Shown: positions 8,307-16,978, counted from the first letter of the stretch. The stretch is 39,660 bases of DNA from Actinomycetota bacterium (GCA_947450345.1 CANFVD010000011.1:1-39660), one strand, 5' to 3'. Made by a program: numbers and translations. The notes: generated by a model not told the origin, from the letters alone.

Positions 8307-9215
8307 TTAGAAACTCGTCTGTAACGCGACCACACCCGGGAACACCGCAAAGAGGATCGTGACGGGCAGGATCATAAACACGAGGGGAACCAGCATGCCC
8401 ACCTCCTGCTTGCTCGCGCGCTCAATGAGCTGCCGGGCGCGTTGTGCCTCGAGCGCATCGACCTCATCGCGCAACGTTCGCGCGACGGGAGCTCCCGATT
8501 CCACGGCGGCCACGAGGGCTGCCAGAGCGCGGGTCGCCACAGGGTGCGCCATCCGCTCGGCGGCCGCATCGAGTGCCACATCAAGTGGACGTCCGAGCTC
8601 GCATTCGGCCATGGCCCGTGAAAGCTCAGCGCACAGCCGACCCCGACCCGTGCGAGCAACGCGCTCGAGTGCGCGCGTGAGCGTGTCGCCGGCATCAACC
8701 GCGATGGCGACGAATCCGAGCACGATCGGCAGTTCCGCATCGATGTCCCGGTGAACCCGGTGAGCCGTCCGTGCGAGACGAGAGTGGGCAAACCAGGCCA
8801 CTGCGGCGCACCCCAGTGCGGCAAGGATGACGAGTGACTGCCAGGGCGACCCCGTCGCCACGGTAACGGCGCCCACCGCGGCACCGACCGCACCCCCGAG
8901 CGTTGCACGCGCCACCACCCCCTCGCGAAACTCCTGCGAAGTACCAGACACACCGGCTGATCGGAGCCGCGTGCTGAGCCGATCTGCCGGAAGCGGCACG
9001 AGAGCCACCGCTCGGGAGATGAGCCCGCGATACCCGCCCCGCGCCTTGGCCCGAGCAACCGCGTGCTCAAAAGCCTGTGGCGAAATGCGGGCGACGCGGG
9101 GAGCGACACGATCGGGAAGTCGGGCGGATCGCCACGTGGTCGCCTGAGCGGCACAGAGCCAGACACCGCCACCCAACAACGCACCGCAGAGCATGGCCAG
9201 GCCCACCGCAGTCAC
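8307..9215 (-). CDS. tadC: TadC-like inner-membrane platform protein (T2SS F family)
   Basis: 302 residues. An N-terminal helix (VGLAMLCGALLGGGVWLCAA), a helix pair near residues 108-142, a cytoplasmic T2SSF domain with RVARTGRGRLCAELSRAMAE, and a C-terminal helix with the family ending EVGMLVPLVFMILPVTILFA. TadC pairs with TadB in the membrane platform that feeds pilin subunits to the TadA ATPase-driven pilus machine. The GTG start overlaps the tadB stop (GTGA). Last gene of the tadA-B-C operon; no flp, tadE or tadF follows. Confidence 0.85.
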   Translation of the reverse strand: MTAVGLAMLCGALLGGGVWLCAAQATTWRSARLPDRVAPRVARISPQAFEHAVARAKARGGYRGLISRAVALVPLPADRLSTRLRSAGVSGTSQEFREGVVARATLGGAVGAAVGAVTVATGSPWQSLVILAALGCAAVAWFAHSRLARTAHRVHRDIDAELPIVLGFVAIAVDAGDTLTRALERVARTGRGRLCAELSRAMAECELGRPLDVALDAAAERMAHPVATRALAALVAAVESGAPVARTLRDEVDALEAQRARQLIERASKQEVGMLVPLVFMILPVTILFAVFPGVVALQTSF

Positions 9216-10057
9216 GCGAGCACCCGCACGTCGGTGGCGGGCTGAGCGATGCGATTCACGAGGAGGTAGGCCACGACGGTCACCGCGTACCCCGCGATGA
9301 GCACCAGCGTGCCGGCGGGGGTGCCGTACGCCTCACGCCCCTCGGGCCGCGTACCCAGCACGTCGACCGCAATCCAGGGAGCCACCGCACCCACGATGGC
9401 TGCCACGCGTATCCACGCGGCTCGCGCTCGCACCTCTGCGCGCACACCGGACTCCCGGCGAACGTCCCGCGCAAGGGCGATGAGTCCATGCATGGACCCG
9501 ACACCGCCACACTCGCTCGCCAGGCGCAGCGTTTCGATAATTCGGTCGCCCACCGCGCTGTCCCAGCTTTCTTTGACAAGCGTCAACGAGGAGGAAACAT
9601 CCGACGTGGTGCTGACGGCAATCATGAAGTCGCGAGCACCCTGAGCAACGACCCCGCGCGATGATGACGCAAGCGCGGCCATGGCGCCGGTCACCGTTCC
9701 GCCCGCGCGGAGGGCGGCCACGAGAGCGTCAATCACTGACGGCCACTCCTCGTTCAATTGTCGCGCCCGGCGATTCGCAACCGATCGACGCATCATCCAC
9801 GGAACGGCCACGGCGGTGATGCCCGCAACGAGGCCGAGCCCTGGAATCCCGCTGATGAAACCCAGAGCGACACTGATGAGAGCGGCCACGAGGAGAGTGA
9901 GCGACGTCGTGCGAACATTCGCGCCCGTGAAGCGCCGCCGGAGTGCGGGACGGCCGGGAGTCGTTGTGTTTTTTCGTCGATCCAGCACAGACGTGAGCAT
10001 GAGCCAGACTCCTCCCCCCAGCAGCAGACCGCACACCATGCTGGGCAGCGCGCTCAC
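9212..10057 (-). CDS. tadB: TadB-like inner-membrane platform protein (T2SS F family)
   Basis: 281 residues from the second of two adjacent GTG codons (10057), which overlaps the tadA stop as GTGA; the GTG at 10060 would add one residue. One N-terminal helix (MVCGLLLGGGVWLML), a second pair near residues 50-90, the cytoplasmic motif LNEEWPSVIDALVAALRAGG followed by RIIETLRLASECGGVGSMHG, which is typical of TadB, then two C-terminal helices. Works with TadC as the membrane core of a Flp-type pilus or related secretion apparatus. Confidence 0.86.
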   Translation of the reverse strand: MSALPSMVCGLLLGGGVWLMLTSVLDRRKNTTTPGRPALRRRFTGANVRTTSLTLLVAALISVALGFISGIPGLGLVAGITAVAVPWMMRRSVANRRARQLNEEWPSVIDALVAALRAGGTVTGAMAALASSSRGVVAQGARDFMIAVSTTSDVSSSLTLVKESWDSAVGDRIIETLRLASECGGVGSMHGLIALARDVRRESGVRAEVRARAAWIRVAAIVGAVAPWIAVDVLGTRPEGREAYGTPAGTLVLIAGYAVTVVAYLLVNRIAQPATDVRVLA

Positions 10058-11214
10058 CACGTGGCTCGATCCAGCACACGAACGGGGTCAAATCCGGCGC
10101 GCTCGAACTTGGCGAGCTGCGAGGGAACCATCCCCGTGGGCGAGAGCGCATCGTTCTCGATGGCAAAGATCAACTCGACGTCTGGTGACGTGGCGTCCGC
10201 AATGACCGTGGCTATCTCGCGCACCCGTCGCTGGCCCGACCGATCAATCTCGCAGTGCACCACGACGTCAACGCACGTGGTCACCGTCTGCGCGACAAAC
10301 GTGCCGTCAACATTTCCGCCAGCGAGCAGTGGGAGCGCGCAGAGTTTGCGCAGCGCCTCGCGCGCGCTGTTGGCGTGCACCGAGCACGCTCCCGCCAGAC
10401 CGCTATTCAGCGCGATGAGCATGTCGAGGCTTTCAGCACCGCGCACCTCACCCACGACAAGTCGATTGGGGCGCATCCTCAGGGCCTCGCTAATCAGGCG
10501 GCGCAGGCTCACCTCACCCGCCCCCTCGAGGTTGGGTGCGCGGCACTGCAGCGAGACGAGGTCGTCGGCGTCGATGTCGAGCTCGCGGGTTTCCTCAACC
10601 GTGACGATGCGCTCGCCACGACGACCGGCAGAGAGGAGCGCGTTCAAGAGCGTCGTCTTGCCGGCCTGCGTGGAGCCCGACACGATGACGTTCAGGCCCG
10701 CGAGCACACACATCCGGAGGAACTCGGCAGCCGGCCGCGTGAGAGCGTCTCGTTGTACCAAATCCGTGAGCGAACGGATGGTGCGCGAGAACTTGCGAAT
10801 GTTCACCGCCCAGTGCCGGTGGGAGATGTCGGGGATTACCACGTGCAATCGAGAACCGTCCGGCAAGGACGCATCCACGAAGGGCATCGAAGTGTCGAGC
10901 CGACGCCCGGCTTGCCACAGCATGCGCTCGATAATTCGTTGAATCTCGTTTTCACTCAACACCACATCGACACGTTCCGCCGTACCGTTTTTGGCAACGA
11001 ACATCCGGTCCGGGGAATTAATCCAGATTTCTTCAATCTCAGGGTCATCAAGCAACGGTTGCAAGGCGCCGTATCCAGCGACCTGATTCTCGACCGCGCG
11101 GACGGCCGCGTCGACATCACCGATCTTGGGAACTCCGCGCGTGTGGGCGCGCTCGGCATAGCGTGTGACCTCGGTCACGATCAGGTGCTGCATCTCAGAT
11201 TTTGTGAGCGACAT
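10054..11214 (-). CDS. tadA: TadA/CpaF-type pilus assembly ATPase
   Basis: 386 residues, GspE/VirB11 superfamily. The N-terminal domain has YGALQPLLDDPEIEEIWINS and PDGSRLHVVIPD. The Walker A is GSTQAGKT at residues 180-187. An Asp box-like VTVEETREL follows, then the Walker B/His box region RLVVGEVRGAESLDMLIAL and GACSVHANSAREALRKL. It hydrolyses ATP to drive Flp pilin polymerisation or substrate export. First gene of the tadABC operon. Start chosen at ATG 11214; neither a strong Shine-Dalgarno nor a leaderless -10 is visible. Some 97 bases separate it from the divergent tRNA-Leu. Confidence 0.93.
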   Translation of the reverse strand: MSLTKSEMQHLIVTEVTRYAERAHTRGVPKIGDVDAAVRAVENQVAGYGALQPLLDDPEIEEIWINSPDRMFVAKNGTAERVDVVLSENEIQRIIERMLWQAGRRLDTSMPFVDASLPDGSRLHVVIPDISHRHWAVNIRKFSRTIRSLTDLVQRDALTRPAAEFLRMCVLAGLNVIVSGSTQAGKTTLLNALLSAGRRGERIVTVEETRELDIDADDLVSLQCRAPNLEGAGEVSLRRLISEALRMRPNRLVVGEVRGAESLDMLIALNSGLAGACSVHANSAREALRKLCALPLLAGGNVDGTFVAQTVTTCVDVVVHCEIDRSGQRRVREIATVIADATSPDVELIFAIENDALSPTGMVPSQLAKFERAGFDPVRVLDRATW

Positions 11215-11296
11215 GGTGCCATCGTGCCGTCCACCATGGGCGCGACCGGTGAGATTTCCACAGAATCCCCGTGAATGGGGACCGGGCAGACCTGCC

Positions 11297-11302
11297 TAAG
11301 AT
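11297..11302 (+). promoter_or_regulatory. -10 box for tRNA-Leu
   Basis: TAAGAT eight bases before the first base of the tRNA; a consistent -10 position. No clear -35. Confidence 0.4.
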
Positions 11303-11310
11303 TGAGGAGA

Positions 11311-11391
11311 GCGGGAGTGGTGAAATGGCAGACACGCAGGATTTAGGTTCCTGTGCCTTCGGGCGTGAGGGTTCAAGTCCCTCCTTCCGCA
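11311..11391 (+). tRNA. tRNA-Leu (anticodon UAG)
   Basis: The acceptor stem GCGGGAG (11311-11317) pairs with CTTCCGC (11384-11390) with one G-T wobble, and A 11391 is the discriminator. The anticodon stem CAGGA/TCCTG (337-341 with 349-353 of the 11 kb block) encloses the loop TTTAGGT, giving anticodon TAG at 11344-11346, which reads CUN leucine codons. A long variable arm (GCC TTCG GGC region) marks a class II tRNA, and the T arm GAGGGTTCAAGTCCCTC is complete. The CCA end is not encoded. Confidence 0.96.
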
Positions 11392-11452
11392 CGCGGCAGT
11401 TTCGCACCACACGACCCGTGCCTGTGCGAGACACGCAACGAATGGGACGACG

Positions 11453-12106
11453 ATGATTCTGGCTTCTGCCCTCGACACACAGATGAGCGATCTACTGGCC
11501 AGCGCCGGACCGATCCTGTTCTATCTGGTCGTATGGGGGTTGGTGTTTGCCGGTACCGGGCTGTTCGTTGGTGTGTTCATCCCGTTCATCACCGGCGACT
11601 CTCTGTTGTTCGCCGCGGGGCTCGTGACCGCCGCGGCATCCGAAACGCTCAACGTGTGGATCTTGGCCATCGGTGTGGGTATTGCCGCGTTTGTGGGCGA
11701 TCAGGTGGGATTCATTCTCGGCCGACACCTCGGCCGCCCCTACCTCGACAAAAAGGCGGGCCCCCGGATGGCACGTCTGATCGTGCGGGTCGAACGGTTC
11801 TACCTCAAATACGGCTGGTGGTCGGTGGTCATTGCCCGATTTATGCCGTGGGCTCGCGTGTTCATACCGTGGATCGCCGGCATCGGCCGCATGAACTACA
11901 CCAAGTTCCTGACGAGTAATCTCGTGGGTGCTGTCGCGTGGGGCGTGGGACTGGCCTTAGTGGGATTTTTCGCCGCGAGTATTCCCGGCGTCAAGATTGC
12001 CGCCTACGTCATCGCCGGCTTCTTTATTCTGCTCTCCGTCATCTTTGGATTCCGAACGTGGATCCAGGACCGGCGCGAGCGCAAACTTAATTCCCCGGCC
12101 CGCTGA
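11453..12106 (+). CDS. DedA-family membrane protein, first of a pair (lacks the conserved Glu)
   Basis: 217 residues with the DedA (SNARE-associated/VTT) layout: two re-entrant segments and several helices, the motif IARFMPWARVFIPWIAGIGR, and GPRMARLIVRVERFYLKYGW between them. DedA proteins act in membrane homeostasis and include undecaprenyl-phosphate and phospholipid flippases. The first motif here reads GLVFAGTGLFVGVFIPFITG: a Gly replaces the acidic residue of the usual F-x-E, while the later Asp (TGDS) is kept. The second copy next door has the Glu. Start ATG 11453, 61 bases after the tRNA, weak Shine-Dalgarno (GGACG). Confidence 0.9.
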   Translation: MILASALDTQMSDLLASAGPILFYLVVWGLVFAGTGLFVGVFIPFITGDSLLFAAGLVTAAASETLNVWILAIGVGIAAFVGDQVGFILGRHLGRPYLDKKAGPRMARLIVRVERFYLKYGWWSVVIARFMPWARVFIPWIAGIGRMNYTKFLTSNLVGAVAWGVGLALVGFFAASIPGVKIAAYVIAGFFILLSVIFGFRTWIQDRRERKLNSPAR

Positions 12107-12140
12107 GCACGCACTGAGAAGAGATTCGGTAAACGCCGAG

Positions 12141-12146
12141 TAATCT
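12141..12146 (+). promoter_or_regulatory. -10 box of a leaderless promoter for the second dedA gene
   Basis: TAATCT, six bases (TGTTTT), then ATG 12153. It gives the second DedA gene its own promoter inside the 46-base gap after the first. Confidence 0.6.
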
Positions 12147-12152
12147 TGTTTT

Positions 12153-12884
12153 ATGCATCTCCTCCCGTGGCTCGACCCCGCCAACCTCATCGAAGGATTC
12201 GGCGCCTACGCTCTGCTCGGAGTGGCGATTATCATTTTCGCCGAGACGGGTCTGCTGATTGGCTTCCTGTTCCCCGGAGATACCCTGCTCATCCTCACGG
12301 GGGTGCTGGCAGTTGCTGGCAAGTTCAACGTGCACATTGCCATTGTGTGTTCCGTGGTCGCTGTCGCGGCCTTCCTCGGTGGCGAAGTGGGCTACTTCAT
12401 TGGCCACAAGGCCGGCCCGCGCATCTTCGAAAAGCGCGAAAGCGGACTCTTCAGCAAGAAAAACGTTGAGCGCACCAACGCGTTCTTCGTTCGGTTCGGT
12501 CCCATCGCCGTCATCCTGGCTCGCTTTGTTCCGGTTGTACGTACCTTCGCACCCATCGCGGCCGGTGTGGGCCATATGCCGTGGAAGCGTTACACGCTCT
12601 ACAACCTCATCGGTGCCGTCATCTGGGGTGCCGGACTCACCTTCGCGGGCTTTTTGGCCGGGCACATTCCGGGGGTGGCCGATTTCGTCGAGAAGTACAT
12701 CGATGTCGTGCTGCTCGGCGTCGTGCTGATTGTGTTGATCCCCACCGTGTTCCACTACGTGCAGTCGTTTGTGCGTGCGCGACGCGACCGTAAACGAAAC
12801 GCCGACGGTCAGCTCACCGACGCCGAAGTCACACTGCCTAAGGAAGTCTTCACCACCCCGAAAACAGATGACACCAAGAACTAG
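12153..12884 (+). CDS. DedA-family membrane protein, second of a pair
   Basis: 243 residues. Complete DedA signatures: IIIFAETGLLIGFLFPGDTL with the conserved Glu and Asp, GGEVGYFIGHKAGPRIFEK, and LARFVPVVRTFAPIAAGVGH with both arginines. A charged cytoplasmic tail (residues ~205-243) extends beyond the core. Probably a polyprenyl-phosphate or phospholipid translocase, a family-level inference. Own leaderless promoter (TAATCT). Its stop overlaps the convergent rdgB stop by four bases, leaving no room for a separate terminator. Confidence 0.92.
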   Translation: MHLLPWLDPANLIEGFGAYALLGVAIIIFAETGLLIGFLFPGDTLLILTGVLAVAGKFNVHIAIVCSVVAVAAFLGGEVGYFIGHKAGPRIFEKRESGLFSKKNVERTNAFFVRFGPIAVILARFVPVVRTFAPIAAGVGHMPWKRYTLYNLIGAVIWGAGLTFAGFLAGHIPGVADFVEKYIDVVLLGVVLIVLIPTVFHYVQSFVRARRDRKRNADGQLTDAEVTLPKEVFTTPKTDDTKN

Positions 12885-13477
12885 TCGTCCGCGAGTACCT
12901 TCGCCAGTTCGCGTATCGCGCGAGCACGGTGACTGAGGTCGTTCTTCTCTTCCGGGTTGAGTGACGCAGCCGACACGTCGAACCCCTCGGGAACGAAGAT
13001 GGGGTCGTAACCGAATCCGTTGGTGCCCTCCGGCGCTCGCGCGATGTGCCCGGGCCAGACACCCTCCACACTGAGCTCGCGTGCCGGGGAGCTTGCGGTC
13101 GCGGGAATCACAACCGCGATCACGCAGCGAAACTGGGCCGCCCGATACTCGTCGGGCACATCCGCCAGTTGGGCGAGGAGGAGCTCGACGTTACGAGAAT
13201 CGGTTGCCCCCTCCCCCGACCAGCGCGATGAAAAAATTCCGGGCATACCCGACAGCACGTTCACACAGAGCCCCGAGTCATCGGCGAGCGAGGGAAGGCC
13301 CGTGTGTTCGGCCGCTACCCGCGCCTTGATGAACGCGTTCTCGACAAACGAAACGCCCGACTCAACGGGCTCCGGCCCGTCATAGCCCAGAACACTGACC
13401 CCGGGAAGAGCCGACGCGAGAATCTGATCGAACTCCGCCACCTTGTGTGTGTTGTGTGTCGCCAGAACAAATCTCAT
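12881..13477 (-). CDS. rdgB: dITP/XTP pyrophosphatase RdgB (Ham1)
   Basis: 198 residues. It hydrolyses the non-canonical nucleotides dITP and XTP to monophosphates, keeping them out of DNA and RNA. Family motifs are all present: RFVLATHNTHKVAEF at the N-terminus, SLADDSGLCVNVL, RWSGEGAT, PEGTNGFGYDPIFVPEG and LSHRARAIREL. The open frame continues upstream inside rph, but the family N-terminus begins exactly at ATG 13477, 10 bases after the rph stop. Last gene of DUF3039-murI-rph-rdgB, the common rph-rdgB pairing. Confidence 0.95.
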   Translation of the reverse strand: MRFVLATHNTHKVAEFDQILASALPGVSVLGYDGPEPVESGVSFVENAFIKARVAAEHTGLPSLADDSGLCVNVLSGMPGIFSSRWSGEGATDSRNVELLLAQLADVPDEYRAAQFRCVIAVVIPATASSPARELSVEGVWPGHIARAPEGTNGFGYDPIFVPEGFDVSAASLNPEEKNDLSHRARAIRELAKVLADD

Positions 13478-13487
13478 CGGGACAGAC

Positions 13488-14219
13488 CTAGGCGAGCGTT
13501 GCGCGCTGAATTTCCGCGAGCGTCGTTGTGCCCTCGAGTGCGAGGTCCAGCAGAGCGTTGAGTTCGCTGCGGTCGAAGGGAGCACCCTCAGCCGTGCCCT
13601 GTACCTCAACAAACAGTCCGCGACCCGTGACCACGACATTCATGTCGGTCTCGGCGCGCGAATCCTCGGTGTATTCCAAATCGAGCATGGGGACGCCGTC
13701 GATGATGCCCACCGAAACGGCGGCAATGCTGTCGATGATGGGGGTGGCGCGCTGTGCGATGAAGCCCTTCTGACGCCCCCACTCGATGGCGTCAACCAGA
13801 GCCACGTAGGCTCCGGTGATTGCTGCCGTGCGTGTGCCGCCGTCGGCCTGGAGCACGTCGCAGTCAATGACGATGGTGTTCTCGCCGAGTTCTTTGGTGC
13901 TCACGACGGCACGGAGGCTTCGCCCGATGAGGCGCGAAATCTCGTGCGTACGACCGCCAATCTTTCCCTTGACCGACTCGCGGTCCATGCGGTCATTCGT
14001 GGAACGGGGAATCATGGCGTACTCAGCCGTAACCCAGCCCTTTCCCTTACCCATCATCCAGCGCGGAACACCGTTCGTGAATGAGGCGAGACAGAGCACC
14101 TTCGTACGACCAAACGACACCAGCGCACTGCCCTCGGCCTGATCACTCCACCCGCGCTCAATCGTCACCTGGCGCAACTCGTTGGGGGTACGGCCATCGG
14201 CGCGGCGTTCTTCAGACAT
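13488..14219 (-). CDS. rph: Ribonuclease PH
   Basis: 243 residues; phosphorolytic 3'-5' exonuclease that trims tRNA 3' ends. Recognised by [47 protein letters not shown], the arginine-rich [13 protein letters not shown], the phosphate/metal-site [20 protein letters not shown], and [17 protein letters not shown]. Normal length. The ATG at 14219 has GAGG about 8 bases upstream; the murI stop is 12 bases before it. Confidence 0.97.
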   Translation of the reverse strand: MSEERRADGRTPNELRQVTIERGWSDQAEGSALVSFGRTKVLCLASFTNGVPRWMMGKGKGWVTAEYAMIPRSTNDRMDRESVKGKIGGRTHEISRLIGRSLRAVVSTKELGENTIVIDCDVLQADGGTRTAAITGAYVALVDAIEWGRQKGFIAQRATPIIDSIAAVSVGIIDGVPMLDLEYTEDSRAETDMNVVVTGRGLFVEVQGTAEGAPFDRSELNALLDLALEGTTTLAEIQRATLA

Positions 14220-14231
14220 GGGACAACCTCA

Positions 14232-15056
14232 CTAGTTATGGGATAAATCGATGATGCCCGTGGGCGTGTAGTCGACGGTCTCAACCTGAGGACCGAGGAA
14301 CAATCGCGCCAAGCGCAGGAACTCGGCCGTGTTCTTGCCCGTCGCTTCGTAACGATACGCCGGAGGCTCGGGAGAAATACGGTCAAGACCCCCGTTCACG
14401 AGTTCGCGGTAAACATCTTTGGCCGTCTCGCTGTCACTCCCGACGAGGCGAACGTTCTCACCCATCACGTAGGAAATGGCACCCCGTAAGAACGGATAGT
14501 GCGTGCATCCCAGCACGACGGTGTCAACATTTTCCTCGATGAGGGGGCGCAGATACTCACGTGCGGCCCGCAAGACATCCTCGCCGCTCGTCTGGCCGGC
14601 TTCGACAAAGTCGACAAACTGTGGGGCCGCTTGCGCAAACACTTCCAAGTGGGGGGCGGCCGCAAAAGCATCTTGGTAGGCACCCGAATTGATGGTGGCC
14701 GTAGTCCCGATTACTCCCACGCGGTGATTGCGCGTGGCAGCAACCGCAGCCCGCACAGCGGGCTGGATCACTTCGACCACAGGAACCGAATAGCGCTCTC
14801 GCGCATCTCTGAGCATGGCCGCGCTGGCGGTGTTACAGGCGATGACCAGCATCTTGACGCCCTCGTCGACCAACTGATCAAGCACATTCAGCGCGTATTC
14901 ACGCACATCGGCAATGGGCTTGGTGCCATACGGAGAATGTGCCGTGTCACCGATGTAGGTGAGTGATTCGTGCGGCAAGGAGTCGCGAATTGCTCGCGCG
15001 ACGGTCAGGCCGCCCACACCGGAATCGAAAACGCCGATGGGAGCGTTTCTATTCAT
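14232..15056 (-). CDS. murI: Glutamate racemase MurI
   Basis: 274 residues; interconverts L- and D-glutamate to supply D-Glu for peptidoglycan. The two catalytic cysteines are visible: Cys74 in [11 protein letters not shown] and Cys184 in [10 protein letters not shown]. The N-terminus [18 protein letters not shown] and the substrate loop [11 protein letters not shown] are canonical. The ATG at 15056 overlaps the end of the DUF3039 gene by eight bases, so translation is coupled. Part of DUF3039-murI-rph-rdgB. Confidence 0.97.
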   Translation of the reverse strand: MNRNAPIGVFDSGVGGLTVARAIRDSLPHESLTYIGDTAHSPYGTKPIADVREYALNVLDQLVDEGVKMLVIACNTASAAMLRDARERYSVPVVEVIQPAVRAAVAATRNHRVGVIGTTATINSGAYQDAFAAAPHLEVFAQAAPQFVDFVEAGQTSGEDVLRAAREYLRPLIEENVDTVVLGCTHYPFLRGAISYVMGENVRLVGSDSETAKDVYRELVNGGLDRISPEPPAYRYEATGKNTAEFLRLARLFLGPQVETVDYTPTGIIDLSHN

Positions 15057-15315
15057 TCAACGACTCGTAAATCTCTTTGCAGGTCGGGCACACGGGAAAC
15101 TTCTCTGGATCGCGACCTGGGGTCCACACCTTGCCACAGAGCGCAATCACCGGCGCGCCCGTGACGGCCGACTCAAGAATCTTCTCTTTCTGGACGAAGT
15201 GCGAGAAGCGCTCGTGGTCACCCTCGTCGAGGGTGATGAGTTGTTCTTCGCGCTCGAGCACCGAGGTACTCCCGGGATTACCCTGCGTGTCATCGTCTGC
15301 TGCGTTGCGCCACAT
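15049..15315 (-). CDS. DUF3039 zinc-ribbon-like actinobacterial protein
   Basis: 88 residues from ATG 15315. A short acidic N-terminus, then the actinobacterial signature [20 protein letters not shown] followed by [19 protein letters not shown] and [12 protein letters not shown]. The cysteines (ALC..., then CPTC) could bind zinc. Function unknown. An ATG at 15324 is also in frame, but it lies inside the TAGAAT element, so a transcript from that promoter could not contain it; ATG 15315, seven bases after the element, is preferred. First gene of the murI operon. Confidence 0.85.
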   Translation of the reverse strand: MWRNAADDDTQGNPGSTSVLEREEQLITLDEGDHERFSHFVQKEKILESAVTGAPVIALCGKVWTPGRDPEKFPVCPTCKEIYESLNE

Positions 15316-15322
15316 ACCTGCC

Positions 15323-15328
15323 ATTCTA
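15323..15328 (-). promoter_or_regulatory. -10 box of the DUF3039-murI-rph-rdgB operon
   Basis: TAGAAT on the minus strand, seven bases before ATG 15315. It rules out the upstream ATG at 15324, which overlaps the element. Confidence 0.55.
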
Positions 15329-15407
15329 CGAGCGCTCGCTCGCGGGACGACATACCTCACGAGTCGAGAGGTCGTCGTGCTGACGGGGACAGGGTGCCAA
15401 AAAAGAG

Positions 15408-15444
15408 AATCGGGGCCGCCCCCTTGCCTAGGGCGGCCCCGATT
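15408..15444 (-). terminator. Rho-independent terminator of htrA
   Basis: A perfect 14-bp stem (AATCGGGGCCGCCC at 15408-15421 pairing with 15431-15444) with a 9-base loop. Read on the minus strand it is followed by CTCTTTTTTGG. It starts 11 bases after the htrA stop and separates htrA from the DUF3039-murI operon. It is the only clear intrinsic terminator I see in the window. Confidence 0.92.
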
Positions 15445-15454
15445 TGGCACTGGT

Positions 15455-16927
15455 CTACTTGAACGTACCCAGTGTGACGGTGATTGTTTGCGGCTTGCCT
15501 CCGCGCACAATCACGAGGTCTGTTGTGGTTCCTGCGGCCAGACTACGAATTGATGCTGTGAGATCGCTGGAAGATGAAATCGGCACACCGTTGACCGAGG
15601 TGATGATGTCGCCCACCATGATGCCAGCCTTTTCAGCGGCACCGCCAGCGAGGACTTCCTTCACCACGGCGCCCACAGACGTACTGCCCTTTTGCGCTCC
15701 CTGGTCGCCCACGCTCGCTCCGAGCAGACCGTGAGTGGCAACGCCCGACGCGATGATCTCCGACGAAATGCGCTTGGCGAGGTTAGACGGAAGTGCGAAG
15801 CCCACACCGATGTTTCCGGAGCTCGAACTTCCTGCGCTCGCAATGGCCACGTTGATTCCGATGAGTCGACCCTGGGTATCGAGCAGCGCTCCACCACTGT
15901 TTCCCGGGTTAATTGCCGCATCCGTTTGGATGACCGGAATGGCAATGGAGCCTTGGCTGGTCTGCGCCTGGCCCTGGCTCTGACCCTGACCCTGACCCTG
16001 ACCGAAGTCGAAGTTCCAGAGGTCTCCGAGGCCGCCTTGGTCGGGGGTCGTCGAACCCTGATTATCCGGAACGGCGCTACTGCCAATCTGAATACTGCGG
16101 TTGAGCGCACTGACAATTCCGGTGGTCACCGTTCCCGCAAGGCCGAGGGGCGCACCCATGGCGATGGTGACATCGCCCACATTGAGTTTGCTGGAGTCGG
16201 CGAATTCAATCGGCGTCCAGTTTGAGACCCCGTCCACCTTGAGAACGGCGAGGTCGACCGTGGGATCGGTGCCCACGACCTGAGCGGTGTACAGCTGGCC
16301 GTGACTATCTTCAACCTGGAGCGTTGTGCTCTTAGTCGCGCCGTCGAGGGTCACCACGTGGTTATTTGTGACGATGTAGCCGTCGCTCGACAAAATCACG
16401 CCGGAACCACTGCCTGAAGCCGAAGAGCTGCTGACTTGAATCGTGACAACACTCGGTGATGCCTTGGCGGCCACCGCAGTGATGTCGTTGACCGCAGCGG
16501 CATTGTTGATGACCACGCCCTGCTGCGGATTGACGGCCGCCGACTGTTGAGACGGGTTCTGCACCAGCAACACGGCAATGCCTGCTCCCGATGCACCGCC
16601 CAGAACGGCTCCGGCAACAAGTGCGGCCACGATGGGCACAACAAGGCGACGTGACCGGAAAGACGACGCTGCGGTTGGTTCGGGCGAACTTGCCGGTGAT
16701 CCGCCAAATGCAGGTGGGATAGTTGAGCTGCTGCTGGCACCCGTTGAGACCTTCGCGCTGGTCGCTGCGGGGGAAGGCGGTGTTGCGGTTGCGCGTCGAG
16801 CCGTCGTCGGCTGTTCAGAAATGTCTCGTTCTGCCATGGCCCGCTCACGGGCAGCCTTGGCACGAGATGCGGTGGGTTCGGAAGAAGTGGGTGGGACCGG
16901 GGTGAAGTCCTCGGGTGATGGCGTCAT
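15455..16927 (-). CDS. HtrA/DegP-like membrane-anchored serine protease with PDZ domain
   Basis: 490 residues. A long Pro/Ser/Thr/Ala-rich cytoplasmic N-terminus (1-90), one TM helix (about 94-122), a trypsin-like domain with the triad His190 (VTNNHVV), Asp225 (PTVDLAVLK) and Ser344 (NPGNSGGAL), then a PDZ domain from about residue 395. It degrades misfolded or specific proteins outside the membrane. A Gly/Gln stretch (GQGQGQGQSQGQAQ, about 309-322) is inserted just before the serine loop. The ATG at 16927 has AAAGGAG with 9-base spacing; a TTG at 16933 is too close to that site. Unlike most neighbours it has a real 5' leader, with a palindrome at the predicted transcription start. Confidence 0.93.
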   Translation of the reverse strand: MTPSPEDFTPVPPTSSEPTASRAKAARERAMAERDISEQPTTARRATATPPSPAATSAKVSTGASSSSTIPPAFGGSPASSPEPTAASSFRSRRLVVPIVAALVAGAVLGGASGAGIAVLLVQNPSQQSAAVNPQQGVVINNAAAVNDITAVAAKASPSVVTIQVSSSSASGSGSGVILSSDGYIVTNNHVVTLDGATKSTTLQVEDSHGQLYTAQVVGTDPTVDLAVLKVDGVSNWTPIEFADSSKLNVGDVTIAMGAPLGLAGTVTTGIVSALNRSIQIGSSAVPDNQGSTTPDQGGLGDLWNFDFGQGQGQGQSQGQAQTSQGSIAIPVIQTDAAINPGNSGGALLDTQGRLIGINVAIASAGSSSSGNIGVGFALPSNLAKRISSEIIASGVATHGLLGASVGDQGAQKGSTSVGAVVKEVLAGGAAEKAGIMVGDIITSVNGVPISSSSDLTASIRSLAAGTTTDLVIVRGGKPQTITVTLGTFK

Positions 16928-16960
16928 GGGCAAATGCTCCTTTCAAGCACCCTCAGACTC

Positions 16961-16978
16961 ACGCACAAAACTGTGCGT
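16961..16978. promoter_or_regulatory. 18-base palindrome at the htrA promoter (putative operator)
   Basis: ACGCACA, four bases (AAAC), TGTGCGT: a perfect 7-bp inverted repeat. A minus-strand -10-like TAGGTT (16984-16979) lies directly beside it, so the predicted transcription start (near 16972) falls in the palindrome. It could be an operator for a dimeric regulator or a small 5' hairpin. I do not recognise the motif as CIRCE, HAIR or a LexA box. Confidence 0.6.

Noticed and set aside
9758-11274. Plus-strand open frames over tadB/tadA (394 and 339 codons)
   Set aside because: Antisense to Walker motifs of TadA; Arg/Ser/Thr-rich shadow translations.
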